Part shown: piece by piece, positions 11,401 through 23,256 of the stretch
Layout of the letters: every line of letters begins with the position of its first letter
Numbering within the stretch: the first letter of the stretch is position 1
Source of the DNA: Laetiporus sulphureus 93-53
Lineage: Eukaryota > Basidiomycota > Agaricomycetes > Polyporales > Laetiporaceae
Length of the DNA: 64,000 nt
Reading direction: 5' to 3'
Assembly (NCBI RefSeq): GCF_001632365.1
Contig: NW_024468557.1
Span: forward strand, 221,452 to 285,451
The notes under the pieces: generated by a model
Told to the model about the DNA's origin: nothing
What the model saw: the letters and a program-made list of their open reading frames with translations, nothing else
The model's database searches: none
Made by a program: the position numbers and the translations under genes

Positions 11401-12288
11401 GATCACTCTGCAGCTACTGTCGCCTCGTTGACGCCGCCGCCATCCTCAAGTTCAGTTGGCCCATCTGCGTCCGCCGTAGGGGCATCGCAGCCATGGACTA
11501 TGCCTAACGCTGGATACTACGCAGGTCAACCATGGATCCCGCCCTATTCACCACATTATCCCTATCCAATCCCTATTATGCCGGGCTATACGGGAATGAT
11601 GCAGCCTTCTGCTATGCAAGCTCAGGGTTCATTGCCGCCTAACCCGTCTGACGCGGGAACAATGTATGCGAGAGCACCGACCGCCTGGGGCCCGGTAAGC
11701 TATAATGGAGATGGCTTCACAACGTTAGCTGACGTATTTTTGCAGCCTATGGTTCCTTACCTGCCGCAGAACAATCAACAAATCCGGAGGCAATTCACTC
11801 AAGCGCCGTCTCAGCCTCCTCTCAGACCCACGGGCTTCATTCAAGGCGAACACGGGATGCTCATACCCGTGTATCAGCCTGAGGCGCTCCATCAGTACAT
11901 GTCTAATACTGATAAGTCTCAAGTGCCGTCCGCGATGATGCAGGCTCCTACACAACCTGCCTCCATGTGGCCGCACTATCCGCACCTTTCTATGTACCCG
12001 TACGCGGTCCGGTTTCACCCTCAGCCTGTCCTGCTCCCAACTCATCAAGGAACAAGCTCATCACAGCGTGCTTGGACGTCCAGCCATACTGGGATTACGC
12101 CGTCTGATCCACAACAGTTTCAGACACACCACGCGCCCGCTCAATATTCGTCTGGCACAAATACTTCGGGCCTTTCTACTGGTCCATCCAGTCGCGGACT
12201 ATATCTTGGGCAGATTCAGACATCGCAGCTATACGGATATGGCGTCCAGTCCGGTGCCAGACGCTTCAATCGCCGAGAAAATGCATGA
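8427..12288 (+). CDS. Large multi-RRM RNA-binding protein
   Basis: Rebuilt from 11 exons (8427-8674, 8735-8867, 8959-9080, 9137-9247, 9296-9434, 9492-9758, 9815-10808, 10872-10945, 10999-11173, 11249-11694, 11746-12288), 1083 aa, all phases consistent. RRM1 (residues ~75-165) has RNP2 IFVGSLP and RNP1-like GTCAFVQCE. A middle divergent RRM-like unit (about 230-350) has FGPVEHFNAY and ends in IWEVKWNHREDCVNALM...VSWAHH. The last RRM (about 650-730) has TTIFVGGLE, FGKYGNIKSVHLVRP and TSFAFITYD. An RGRWRYGRGRGR patch follows. The final ~340 aa are rich in Pro, Gln, Ser, Tyr and Met, a prion-like low-complexity tail. The layout recalls fungal post-transcriptional regulators of the Nrd1/Nam8 sort, but I cannot name an orthologue. 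Probable mRNA-binding regulator in cytoplasm or granules (inference). Confidence 0.82.
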
Positions 12289-13040
12289 TATCGTGAGTAT
12301 CGCTCAACTATTGCATTATTTGCTTCTCAGACACCGTGATAAACGACTGGTAGGATTGCGATAGGTTAGGTGGGTGGGTAATATCTCACGACTCGTTGCC
12401 CTCACACCCAGGAGCACCGATATCATTCCCATTTTTTTACAATTTTTGTTAGACTGTTTCTCGCCTCATCTTACTCAGTTCACTTCACCTCAAACTTTCC
12501 CCCTCATCTCAGATAGCCTCCTGTATCCACGATATCTGTGAAGCAAGTCATGTCAGTTCTCCGCTCACAATCCGGTCTCGCCCATTTGGTAGGTAGAGTG
12601 GTTGTGACCACCATTCACGCACTACCACAAATATCCGTCGCCTTTTCCTCTTAATCTGTATTTGAACCCTCGACCGTAACAAAGTATACCGTGTCAACTA
12701 TCGATCTGCCGCGATCCGAAGGTCATTGAACAAATATTGTCGAGACGTTGAATGGCAAGGGACTGGTGCGCACATTCCATTGTATCCGACAAAACAACTA
12801 GAGGGCTCCTCTTCTGCCGATGCGATTGTCGTATGCCCCGTCAATGTCAGGCGGATTCGTTTCGTCAACCAATCTTTAACGGTCGGAATGGCGCAGTTCC
12901 CCTTTCGTTGTGTCCATCCCCGGTTTGATGCGTAACGTTACGCAGTGTCCATCCAGATTCAAACTTGGACCGACGGGTGGGCCGATTGCTGGCTGTGGGG
13001 AATGCCTTTGACATCGCTTCCGTTCTGTCTCCATCTCAAT
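12289..13040. other. Intergenic, RRM gene to lipase
   Basis: About 750 bp. The first part is T-rich and likely the 3' UTR of the RRM gene. No open frame shows family features. The lipase promoter should lie in the second half; no clear TATA box found. Confidence 0.4.
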
Positions 13041-14724
13041 ATGCTCGTCACAACTCCCTCACCTCTAGTAATTGTCGGAGGCTTCTTGGGTGGTGCTGGG
13101 TCCCTTGTGTGGGGTAACTTCGAAGAACATTCCAACCACGCCTGCCGTCTTGACGGCAAAGAAGAACGAAAAATCATCTTTGCTAGGTTGATGCCATTGA
13201 CGAGGGTTATGCTTGAGCTGACTTGTGCTCACTGCGTTCGCATTCAGTGTCGGTCCTGTCAGCTCTTTGCATGACAGAGCTTGCGAGCTATTCTACTCTT
13301 TGATGGGTGGTGTCGGTGAGCGCGCAAATATATGTTCCGGAAGCAGGTACTCAGAAGCGATTACGAAGTGGACTATGGAGAGAAACATTCAGAACGATAC
13401 AATCATGGTCGCTACGGTCGAGAGCATCTCATCGGGTTATACCCGGAATGGTCGAGAAATAATCCATTGCACTTTCTCGGACACTCGCTGGTGAGCAGTA
13501 TCGCATGTTTACTTGCTCATAGACCCATTGAAAGCCCACCGTGATCGTGCAAGGGAGGGCCGACGATCCTGAAGCTCCAATGGCTGATCGAGACTGGGTT
13601 TTATGGTCGCAATCATCACCCAGATATGATATTGTCTGTGAACGCAAGTACATACAAAGTCGTTGCGGACTTGACGTTTTCCTGATTTTTCCAATACAGT
13701 ATCTGCCCCTTTCCTTGGTACTCAAGCAGTCTACCTTCTGGGCGAACATCCTGAACGCGCCCCTGCCGTCCGCCCTCTCTCCTTTGGCTCCGCTATTACA
13801 AAGATCGCGCATACACTGTCATATTTTGCGCCAATCTTGCCTGATGCATTGGACATGCATACTGAGTCTCGCAACCTCTCATTCGATAAGTCTTCCCCGT
13901 TCGAATTTCTCAAGCAGCTGTGGCACAGCGACTGGGCTGAGAGCGAGGACACCACGCCGTTTGATATGACATTCCAGGCTGCAGGCCGTCGTGAGGCTGC
14001 GCTCGAGGGAAAGGTCAATCCGAGAACGTTCTACAGGAGTTATGCCGCGTGCATGGTGAGGTCATAAATGCATCGAACCATTCAGTTGTGACTTCATGAT
14101 CTGACAGACAAAGAGGACGACCGACGACACGGAAATGCACAGGCCCGACTTACGGGATCTGCTCACGGTCTCTCCCATGTACCTGATTTCTCAAGCGATG
14201 GGTTCCTTTGACTTCTCGGTCGTCAAGCCTGAGCCATCGTTCCTCTCAAATACCAATGTGGACAATAGCGAGAGCAATGACCCTCCTGGAGGTTCGCCAG
14301 GACTGAACGGATCTGATGGAGAAGCGTACTGGGCAAATGATGGCGTCGTGCCGCTCTTCTCCCAGTGGCACCCTCTCCAATGCAGGTTCGTTGTGAGCTA
14401 TGATCTCGGTGTGGATCCGCACTGATCAGCACCTGCCTTTGCAGCGACACCAAGTGCCGGCATCTGGTCCTCCCATTGGACGAGAGCGCGGGAACAGACT
14501 CGAGACCTCAGGCACAGAATCCTGCGGAAGAAGAGGCGAGACCCGAGAGCGGCATCTGGTACGTACACCATGTCGACGATGCTAGTCACGTCTCCATAGT
14601 GCCCTTTTGGTTGGGAACGGAAAGGCAGAAGCTCTTCTGGAAAGACATCGGACGGTGGCTTTGGGAGGTCGACGCAGCGCGCTTTGCAGAACAGGCGGAT
14701 GGGCAGAGACTGAGACGCCAATGA
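13041..14724 (+). CDS. Intracellular alpha/beta-hydrolase lipase
   Basis: 447 aa from exons 13041-13186, 13248-13315, 13369-13490, 13554-13647, 13700-14055, 14108-14385 and 14445-14724. The start MLVTTPSPLVIVGGFLGGAG places the oxyanion-hole strand (VIVGGFLGG) at the very N-terminus, so there is no signal peptide. The nucleophile elbow is GHSLGG (Ser), split by an intron inside the motif. The catalytic Asp is likely in NDGVVPLFSQWHP and the His in HHVDDASHVSIV. WHPLQCS...KCRH resembles the metal-binding lid region of the thermoalkalophilic lipase group (Geobacillus/Staphylococcus type), which has fungal relatives. It likely hydrolyses acylglycerols or similar esters inside the cell; the substrate is not shown. 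Tail-to-tail with the next gene. Confidence 0.88.
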
Positions 14725-15189
14725 GCCGATTTTACGAGTTTCTTTCAGACAAGTCATACACATGTACAGAAACTATGGCACAGCGTCCGACAACATTTGG
14801 TCAGTAGATACAGTGGAGGATTAAACAGATGTCATGTCACATGAATGCGATAGGCTGCATTACAAACGAAAACCGCGAGCCAGCATTAGAAATAGTTCCC
14901 AATAGGTCCAGATAAACACAACATCTGCAATCGGCGGCAAAGGGTATGTAGGTGAGGGGTTGCATATATGGTAGACTACAATTGCGGCTGAGGCATGTCG
15001 TAATAGTCTCGTGAGGCATAGATGGATGACACAGCCGGATCGTTACATTGTTCGAGACATCTAAAAAGCGACGACGGATCGGCGGTATATGAGAGGAACC
15101 GTGGTTATGCTGTTACGGTGAATGTAAATGTCAGAGATAACCCTAAGCGACTTGCCGTAAGAGACTTGCCTGGTGTACCGTTGCGAGGT
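14725..15189. other. Convergent 3' regions
   Basis: About 465 bp between the stop codons of the lipase (+) and the RRM-like protein (-). No coding potential or notable repeat; presumed 3' UTRs. Confidence 0.45.
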
Positions 15190-16808
15190 TCACGGCCTTT
15201 TCCCCGTGAAGTACGACAGACAGACGCTGCCGACACCCTTGATGTACACTCGGGCTTGTAATCGGCATACCGTCTCCGCTACCTCCGTCTTCCGGAAGTC
15301 TACGTGGATATCTCCGCTCGGCGTACGCTCAAAATAGTTCAGATCTCCGAATGACTGGGTTGATGTCCGTGAGCGCCGTATACAATCCCAGCAGCGGAGT
15401 CTGACTCACCTCGCACCACTTCTTCGCAGCGCTATATCGGCGCTCGTCGTCAGCAGGTATACCGCTAATTATCAGTTTGCGCTTTCTTCTCGCCCTTCCG
15501 GGACTGCCGAGCGCACTCGAGACACTGCCAAGGCCTGCCCCGTGCATCTTGAGGGGTAGTGGTATCCGGATCGCGTTTGCCTTCTCACGATCCTGGGCAA
15601 TGACCTTCGTGGACTCTGGTGGGTCGTACATGTGCGAGGCGTCTGTGGGCAGCGACCACAGCGAGTGCGATGAGCTGGAGAAAAGGGCGGGCGAGTGGTG
15701 GTGGACGGAACCGAGATAGAGCTTGCGGGAGACGCTGGCCGCATCGCTCGATATCGTCGCACACGAGGCCGTGGAAGATTGAGTGATGCAAGAGGACAAA
15801 CTTGGACGAGATGGAGGGAGATGGCTGCGCTCATCATAGGCTTCTGTGAAGTGATCTATGACGCCTGGACGCCTGAGTTTCCACGGTGATAGCGACATCG
15901 GACGCGAAGACTGCGACTGCACATCCTCGGAAGGCGGTCTGTCATGCAGTGACAAGGCATTCGGGGAAGACGAGTGTGCGCCGCTGCTGACATGTGTGGC
16001 GCCAAGCTCTGTCCTCAGGCGGTGTGCTACGATAGAGAGTGAACTATGCTCGAGGCCGGAGAGGGTGGAGGCACGACGCGAACCGTAACCACGCCGGTGG
16101 CTGCGCAGGGTAAAGAATCCGTCCGACGGACGAACGGGGGAGGTTTTGCGAGGGGTGGAGGGTGGGGACGGGCGAGGGGTGGCATCAGAGAATCCTGCCA
16201 ACGTCTGGGAAACGCATCACACGGCGAGACACGGTCAGAGAACGGTCCTCGGAGGTCACGTGCGGGGACGTACCTGGAAGACGGACGCGTCTGGGGCTGG
16301 GGGCGCGCGCGGCACGTCCGTGTCGTCAACGAAGATGTAGCTTTCCACCATGGCCCGGTCGTCCGGGGCATGTGTGCGGAACGAGGCAACACCAAGGTGC
16401 GGATATGCAACACACGGGTGGTCCGTCTCGCGTACAGCCTGCACGTCGTCAGCACCCTGCAAGGCTGCTTCAGAACCAGCTGACAGACGGCGTTGCTCGT
16501 GCAACCATTGTTCGAGGCGGCTCGTGCGGCGTCCCAAGCTCATGTTTGTAGCGCGCTTCAACATATCGGATTTCTCGTCGATGGCAGAGGAGGGAGGTCT
16601 ATTGAGGGAGGTACGCTCTATGACAATCGTACGATGAGCGAACTCAGAGTGCTATAGAAAAAGAGGACATACCGCAGACGGGTATAGTTGTAGGAGCCTC
16701 AACGTCTGTCTGTTCGCCTTCCTGAGGCGTCTCTGAGACTGGTAGATGGCTTGTTGGGGCAGTGAGAGGGGCATGTATAGTCATCTGATAGGTCGTGCCG
16801 TTCATCAT
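15190..16808 (-). CDS. Ser/Pro-rich protein with C-terminal RRM-like fold
   Basis: 479 aa from exons (transcript order) 16808-16673, 16617-16274, 16204-15410 and 15354-15190; every junction keeps phase. I do not recognise the family. Residues 1-380 are low-complexity, rich in Ser/Pro/Arg with many SP and TP sites (TPRKTSPVRPSDGF), suggesting disorder and phosphorylation. The C-terminal ~80 residues look folded: KRKLIISGIP (strand 1), DDERRYSAAKKWCESFG (helix 1), FERTPSGDIHVDFRK (strands 2/3), TEVAETVCRL (helix 2), VYIKGVGSVCLSYF (strand 4). This order matches an RRM with a degenerate RNP2/RNP1. It would be easy to miss because an intron that translates in frame to a stop ends the domain early. 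Nuclear or RNA-linked role is inference. Confidence 0.7.
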
Positions 16809-17958
16809 ATTAGGAGATCGTTGGACTTTAGCCGTGAGCAGTCATGGGAGATGGTGACAGAGGAATGACACAGGAAGGGCTGCGCGATGGCAGGTATTAA
16901 GCGGTCATTGCGGCTGAAGGTCAAGGGCGCACACGCTGGCACGGCCGAGCATGCAGCAGAAATGAACACGCCGTAGACGAACCGGCGAGCCACACCTGAC
17001 ATTCCTGGACAAAACGTGGTCGACGATCCCCCGGAGGCACTGTCCGCCTCATCGATATCTTCCGCGTCTTTAGAAGCTCTCTATTTCCACTCCGAGGTCA
17101 ATACGTTAAAAGGAATTTCGCCCGCATTAACAATGACTCGCACTCGCACTCGTCGTCCATGCGCCACAGAGCAGGGCGCGCAGTTCGGCTACAGCATTGC
17201 AAGACACGCTCGCACCGCATCACAGGATAACCTAACCACTCTCCTTGACAGCCAGGGAAAGATTATGCACAATCGTTGCCCACTCTGTACTTATGAGGCA
17301 TAGCCTCGCATGCAGTGCGGATTCCGGACTCGCCCCTGACGTTATTCGAACCAACCGGTCTCAATCGAGGAGACATATATAGCAGCTGTGGCGCGAACTC
17401 AATGATAGCCTGTCAAACTAATGGGTGCAAGAGTGAGCATTATATTGAGGCCTGAGGAATAGAGCGGCAATTCCGCATGACATATATGAGCTCCGCGTGG
17501 TCTGAACTGTGGCTGGTGTATCGACCTCGTCTACTAGTGCCGCGCCTGTCCGATCCAAAGGTGGTAGTAGAGAACAGGGCACCATAAAGTCTGTGATGTA
17601 CTGCATTAAACCCCATGCACCTTACATCATGATTGATGCGGCGTATCAACTTTCGAAGTGCTGATGATCAGTGCGCGAAAGTAGTCAATTTCACTCTGTT
17701 GGTGGTGATATCACCGGGCGCACGGATAGTTGCATCTAAGGCTGCGCCGTCTCCAAGGATATCGCAAGATGAAACGAATCGAGTGTTTCGATCCGATATG
17801 TTATTAACGTCCACGTGGGATTGTACACAGAGTATGATACATTGACTCTACAACTGGCATATTATCAGCATCCACAACATCTCAAAAATCTACACCCACT
17901 ATACATGGTGGTATTTGCGTCAAGGGCCCTGGGCGGTAATCGTGTCATGACGCGCCTG
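16809..17958. other. Intergenic, 1.15 kb
   Basis: It lies upstream of the RRM-like gene (-) and downstream of CFD1 (-). A 95-codon plus-strand frame near 17016-17303 has no ATG at its start and no family features, so I do not call it. No repeat or RNA gene seen. Confidence 0.4.
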
Positions 17959-18885
17959 TTAGAGTAGCGTCTCCACGACCTGGTTCGTGATGGTCTTGAA
18001 AAGCGGCGCGGTAGACGTCTTCTCATACTTCTCAAGCAGCTTGAAAGACCGCGCGCTACCGCCGTCGGGGAGCGTCGCGGAGGACTCCGGCTCAGGTTCT
18101 GTGGCGTCCAGCAGAGAGACGAGCTCGGTGTCCACGGGCAAGCTTCCTAGAAACCTCAAGCCCTCTCGCCTTGCCATCTCCTCGCCGCCGCCAGTCGAGA
18201 ACACGTTGCTGATCTCACCACAACATGGGCAGACGTAGCCACTCATGTTCTCGATCAGACCCAGCACAGGGATGTCGGTCGCGCGGGTGAACGAGAGGCA
18301 TTTCATGGCATCCAGAAGGGCAACGGCCTGCGGTGTCGTGACGATGACCGCTGACAACCGCGAGTGAATGGGTGCCATGTGCTCCACAAGCGACAAGTGC
18401 TCGTCAGAAGTCCCTGTATGCAGGCATGAAGACCACTAACAGTGATCATCGAAAAGATTCTCACCTGGCGGCGTGTCAATTACAAGGTAATCAAGCTCTC
18501 CCCATCGGACATCACTCAAGAACTGGCGAATCATGGCGTTCTTCTTCGGGCCCCTCCATACGACCGAGTCCTCCTTCTTCTTGAGCAGAAATCCAACGCT
18601 CATACACGCTAGGCGCGCCTCGCTTCCATCCGCGTACACCGGCACCCACCCGTCGCTGCTCTGATGCACCGGGTGCCCGTCTAAGCCTAGCATGCGAGGT
18701 ATCGATGGACCGGTCAAGTCTACATCGAGAATGCCGACGTGAGCGGTGGGCGAAGACGCGCGAAGGGAAAGCGCAAGCTGTGTCGAGACGGAAGACTTGC
18801 CGACGCCACCCTTGCCAGAGCATACGATGATGATGTGCTTCACACTTTGCAAGCGACGCGCGACAGGGGTATCCATGGTGGACAT
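17959..18885 (-). CDS. CFD1: Cytosolic Fe-S scaffold P-loop ATPase CFD1 (NUBP2)
   Basis: Mrp/Nbp35-family ATPase, about 291 aa, two exons (18885-18465 and 18413-17959). With Nbp35 it forms the scaffold that builds Fe-S clusters for cytosolic and nuclear proteins. Visible: deviant Walker [14 protein letters not shown] near residue 24, [14 protein letters not shown], Walker B-like [14 protein letters not shown] across the intron, and the C-terminal CPCC pair near residue 205 that holds the bridging cluster. It lacks the N-terminal four-Cys ferredoxin-like motif of Nbp35, which fixes it as Cfd1. The start [11 protein letters not shown] could also be the second Met, three codons on. Confidence 0.94.
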
Positions 18886-19225
18886 CGTAGATGTCGAAAG
18901 AGCTTGTCAACTCATCCGGCTGCAAGTCGAGTCAAAAGGAGAATGTCGTCGACGTGATTTGGTGCAATCGAAAATGCTGACAGAGGGTCGATCCTGAGCG
19001 CCTAACGTAAGAAATGCCAACCGCCACAGCGCTAAGCCACGGGTATAGCTTGTCAATCGTCCATACCAATGGCAAGCAGAACGATGTCGCATATATTCTT
19101 ATAACGGCACTCAATTCATGTATATAGTATAGCGTACTGCAGTGACATCCGTAGAAAATCAATATAATCTGAGGAAACAGCCAGTCTACATTTTGAACAG
19201 CTCAGGTTTCATGTTCCTGCACGAA
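18886..19225. other. Intergenic, CFD1 promoter region
   Basis: 340 bp between the CFD1 start and the 3' end of the RFC gene, both on the minus strand. No distinct motif identified. Confidence 0.4.
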
Positions 19226-20637
19226 TCAATGAGTAAGCTGCGAGGAATGAATCATTTGAGCATGTACCCACATCTTGCACAACCGAGCCATCAGACCACT
19301 CAGCTGAATCAGTGTGCCGACACCTGCCAGAATCCGCATATGTGTCCAACCAATTTCCTTCCTCACGATGAGCAGTCATTCACGAAGTCCACAGAATCCA
19401 CATACCTTGATGTACTCCAACTTCGTATATTCTGGTATCCTGCACGAGATTTCGTCAGCTGCCCGCCATTATCTTGGAAACTACTTACTCATCGAACGAC
19501 TTAACAACTCGGAAGATCGTTACCACGATGTCGACAGCTGCATATCCTTGACCCCACAGCTTGTGCAGTTTCTCCATCGCACCATCAATGTCGCCTTTCA
19601 GACATTCTCGAATCATCTCCTGGACAAAAATCGGGTGTGGTTGGTCGCAAACTTTGAAGACGTTGTCTCCGGAGACGAATCCGAAGCCTGCATGTGTTGA
19701 CTGCAGGTTGTTGATTGCTTGCCGCATGTCACCTTCTGCCGTGAAGATCAGCGCGGTGAGACCGTCGTCGTTGTACTCGACCTGGTCAATGAGGTCGTCA
19801 AATGCGGCCATTGCAAGTTACCCACAAATACACGGTACCTTCTCCGCCTCGCATATCTCCAGAAGTCGCTTCAGGATCTCCGTATCCCGTAGCTTGGCAT
19901 AGCGGAGAATCGCGCAACGACTCTGTATTGGCTCGATAATCTTGTTTGACATGTTACATGCCAGTGCAAATCTGGTCGTATTCGAGTATATTTCCATGGT
20001 TCGCCGAAGTGCCTGTTGTGCTCCTGGCGTCATGCTAGCATAATATTCAGTTGCCGTCGAGAGGTCAGACGAAGGAAGGTACCTGTCGGCTTCGTCCAAT
20101 ATAACAATCTTGTGCCTCCCTGGTGGTAGAGTCACTTTTTTCTGAGCAAAGGCTTTGATTTTGTTTCGCACAACGTCAATGCCTCTTGAGCCACGGCCAT
20201 TAATTGCCTGCATTGGGCACAATCGGACGTGTAGACGTACCTGTCATCCGACGCGTTCAGTTCAAGCACACCATCCTTGTATGCATCTCCTAGTAGTTGG
20301 TGTGCTAAGCAGTGAATGCTCGTCGTCTTGCCGATTCCGGGCATTCCCTAAGCAAGCTGTCGCTTCAGATGGACCGCATCGACACCGAAGGGCCTCCGTA
20401 CTGAAATGATAATGTGTGGACAGTTTCCGTCTTTAGCAATGACTTTCAATCGCTCAATAGTGTCCTCGTTGCCGACGACATCATCAAGCACCTTCGGCCT
20501 GTACTTTTCGACCCTGCGGAAAAGCTTCAGTATGTAATAAGGCAAACGCGACAATAATAGTACCAAGGAAGCTCATATGGGATATCCGCGTCATTGTCAT
20601 TCGCCGGTGCCTTGCCTTTCGATGCTGAGGATGCCAT
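19226..20637 (-). CDS. Replication factor C small subunit (human RFC2 / yeast Rfc4)
   Basis: AAA+ clamp-loader subunit that helps load PCNA, 349 aa, nuclear. Eight exons in transcript order: 20637-20564, 20513-20402, 20347-20241, 20184-20083, 20034-19839, 19781-19489, 19439-19406 and 19357-19226. Start [16 protein letters not shown]. Motifs: [20 protein letters not shown] (RFC box II), [10 protein letters not shown] (Walker A), LDEAD (Walker B), [11 protein letters not shown] (the RFC SRC arginine-finger box), [11 protein letters not shown] (sensor 2). The box set and [16 protein letters not shown] match the RFC2/Rfc4 subgroup. Exon 7 is only 34 nt. It shares a 100-bp promoter with the divergent SerRS gene. 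Confidence 0.95.
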
Positions 20638-20737
20638 CGCGACCAGAGATGAGTGGTAGGAGGAAACAAGGACGAGGAGATGGGAGGAACGCGTCTCGCG
20701 GCGTGACGCGTGACGAAACGCGCTGGTGGCTGAAACC
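20638..20737. promoter_or_regulatory. Divergent promoter, RFC subunit / SerRS
   Basis: Only 100 bp separate the two start codons, so both genes must share this bidirectional promoter and their 5' UTRs must be very short or overlap. No TATA box is seen; CGCG-rich blocks occur. Inferred from gene positions. Confidence 0.6.
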
Positions 20738-22398
20738 ATGAGCGCTTCCGCTCACTGCAAATCAACTGCAAATGCCACCACTGCTTCCAAGGCCAAGGGG
20801 CGCCCGTCTGCTCAACACCATCCGCAATTGTATGTCCAACACGTGTCATATCTTGATGATGAAACTTATGGATGATTGAGATGCAAGGGTGCGACACACA
20901 TCGTCTAGGGCGGACCATCATGTATCGACGGGACTACCGAGACCGCGCCTCGAGTATCGAAAAATCTCAGAGAATGCAGTCTTCAAGTCTCACAATGCAT
21001 TTAACCGTAAGGCTGCTCTCCCTATTGGTGCCATACAGACGATAGCTCGCCTGTACGAGGATCAGAAGGACGTGCTCAATTCCCTCAACACTAAACGGCA
21101 TGCTCGCTCTACTGTCGGTGAACGGATACGGGCCAGTGCTCAGGATCCACAATTGAAGCAGGCAGCGCTCGATGAAGCGAAGTCGCTGAAAGCAGAGATC
21201 ATGGACCTAGAGTGCCGACTTGAAGAGCTTGAAGGTCGCCTCTATTCACTCGCCCTCGCGCTCCCGAATGATACCCACCCGGATGTGCCCATCGGTCCTG
21301 AGTCAGAGGCAGTGACGCTTTCGACTCATGGCCCCGAACCTATACCAATCTCTGCGGAACGAGATCATCTTTCCATATGTCGTGCTCTGAACCTGGTCGA
21401 CCTCGAGGCCGCAGCCACCGTGACAGGATCTTCTTGGTACTATTTGGTCAATGAAGGTGCCCTCCTCGAACTCGCTCTCGTCAACTATGCACTCAGCATT
21501 GCAATAAAACATGGCTTCACGCCCGTAACCACGCCTGATGTCGTTCGTTCAGACATCGCAAGTCGCTGTGGGTTCCAGCCCCGAGATCAGAACGCAGACC
21601 CTCCCGTCTCCCAAATGTATCACATCGCGAACCTTGATCCCGAAGCCGCAAAGGCGTACCACCCGGAGTTCGTGTTGGCTGGCACTGCGGAGATTCCCCT
21701 CGCCGGGATGTTCGCAAACAAGATCCTACAAGCCCAGGATCTGCCTCGTAAGGTGGTCGGCCTTGGACATGCCTTTCGTGCAGAAGCGGGTGCGCGTGGC
21801 GCGGATACGAGGGGGCTCTATAGAGTTCATCAGTTCACCAAGCTAGAGCTGTTCGTCGTCTGCGAGGAAGAGCAAAGCGAGAAAATGATGGAGGAGATAA
21901 GAAGATTGCAGGTGGAGATCTTTGGTAGTTTGGGATTCCCCTTCAGGTATGTTGCCATGTATCGGATTGTTCTCTCATTCCAGTGCTTCATTGAATTTTT
22001 TGTATGGTAGGGTCCTGGACATGCCCACCGAAGAGCTCGGCGCTAGCGCTTACCGAAAATACGACATGGAAGCTTGGATGCCTGGTCGCGGTGGTTGGGG
22101 AGAGATCTCATCTACTTCCAATTGCACCGACTATCAAGCTCGTCGGTTACACATCCGTTATCGACGGACAGGGTCGTCCTCCACACCGGTAGCCTCATCC
22201 GAAGTATTCACCTCCGCTCTCCCATTTGCACACACCTTAAACGGCACCGCTGCTGCCGTACCACGACTCATCGTTGCTTTGCTCGAAAATGGGGCGCGGT
22301 TTGACGAGAAAGGAAACGTCGTGGGCTTCGACTTGCCAGCGGCCTTGCGGCCATTCTGGATAGGCGGTAACGAGCGGAAATTAAACCGATGGGTTTAG
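20738..22398 (+). CDS. Mitochondrial seryl-tRNA synthetase
   Basis: Class II aminoacyl-tRNA synthetase charging tRNA-Ser, 505 aa, exons 20738-20829, 20909-21946 and 22011-22398. The first exon is inferred: its ATG gives [20 protein letters not shown], rich in Ser/Ala/Lys and nearly free of acidic residues, as in mitochondrial presequences. Its GTATGT donor joins in phase to the acceptor at 20908, and the main frame otherwise has no usable ATG before residue ~80. An N-terminal coiled-coil arm spans about 75-150. Motif 2 is [11 protein letters not shown]...[13 protein letters not shown]; motif 3 is the C-terminal [28 protein letters not shown] is the serine pocket region. The family pattern points to the mitochondrial (Dia4-like) enzyme; targeting is inferred. 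Confidence 0.9.
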
Positions 22399-23256
22399 AC
22401 GAACGGAGTGCAGACACAATTTATCTCGCCAATACTACGCCAGCATACACATCTGCTATTTATTTGACTTACCCCTCACGACACTCATTAGTGCACAAAC
22501 GCTTCGGCCAGAAGCACCGATAATGTGGTGTGCTCCGATGATGAGACAGTACTTGCGCATGAATCGTTCAACCTGCCGGTTCGTGGATACTACCTGCCTC
22601 AGTGCAGTCCAGTCTAGCGTGGATTGTCATTCAGGGAATCTAGCTACGTGCATCCATAAAGTTCAGCCTACTCCATGACACCTTCTCATAGACCATGACC
22701 CATCCCATCACCTTCGTCTTTCTCCAAAGATGGTCCAGATGTCGAACTGCTTTCTCTGCTGCATCAATCACCTGCGTCGTGGTCACAATAGCTATACCAC
22801 GGCTGAGACCTCCTGAGACGAGGACCTAGATCTTCAAAGAACGTTCGCTCACCGGGTTACAGCCGGCCATGATCCCAACATGAGGATTATGACACAACGC
22901 TACGTAGGTTGTAGGTCAACTTCAAATGATCCTGTCTCGACCATTCGTGGGCGCAATCTGGCCAACCGGCGCCAAGCTCCAATGATGTTCATGTTCGTCA
23001 ATAGCAGGCCGAATTCGACTTCGCAGGCCATCTAGCCGCCTCGTAAGGACGGATTGGCCAATGAAACCTCTCGCCGGTGGCGTCTGCTGAAGTCTCATGC
23101 CCTCGCCAATGACAACATGGTCCAGTATGTTCGCGGGCTTTCCGCAACGGGCAACCGACCAGCTTATAAGAGGACGAACGGGCAGAAGATCGAGCAGTCA
23201 AGTTCTGACAACGTCGCATCCATACTCAGACAACTTCCAACACTACAACTGTTACA
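22399..23256. other. Intergenic, HSP20-A upstream region
   Basis: About 860 bp. The left part is the 3' side of the SerRS gene. The right part is the HSP20-A promoter, with a TATA box at 23165 and a TTC-N7-TTC gap-type heat-shock half-array at 23131-23143. No gene seen. Confidence 0.5.
23165..23169 (+). promoter_or_regulatory. TATA box of HSP20-A
   Basis: CTTATAAGAG context, 92 nt before the ATG at 23257. The HSP20-B gene has a TATA box at almost the same distance, which supports both. Confidence 0.55.

Noticed and set aside
12660..12690. Possible tRNA B-box-like TTTGAACCC on the minus strand
   Set aside because: No matching T-stem or acceptor pairs around it, so no tRNA fold.
16046..16483. 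Plus-strand Gly/Arg-rich frame
   Set aside because: Opposite strand of the Ser/Pro-rich gene 15190-16808, whose exons join in phase.
17016..17303. 95-codon frame, Ser/Thr-rich
   Set aside because: Begins without ATG, lies in intergenic DNA and shows no conserved motif.
18950..19160. Short hydrophobic minus-strand frames near the CFD1 promoter
   Set aside because: Under 80 codons and overlapping each other in different frames; no support.
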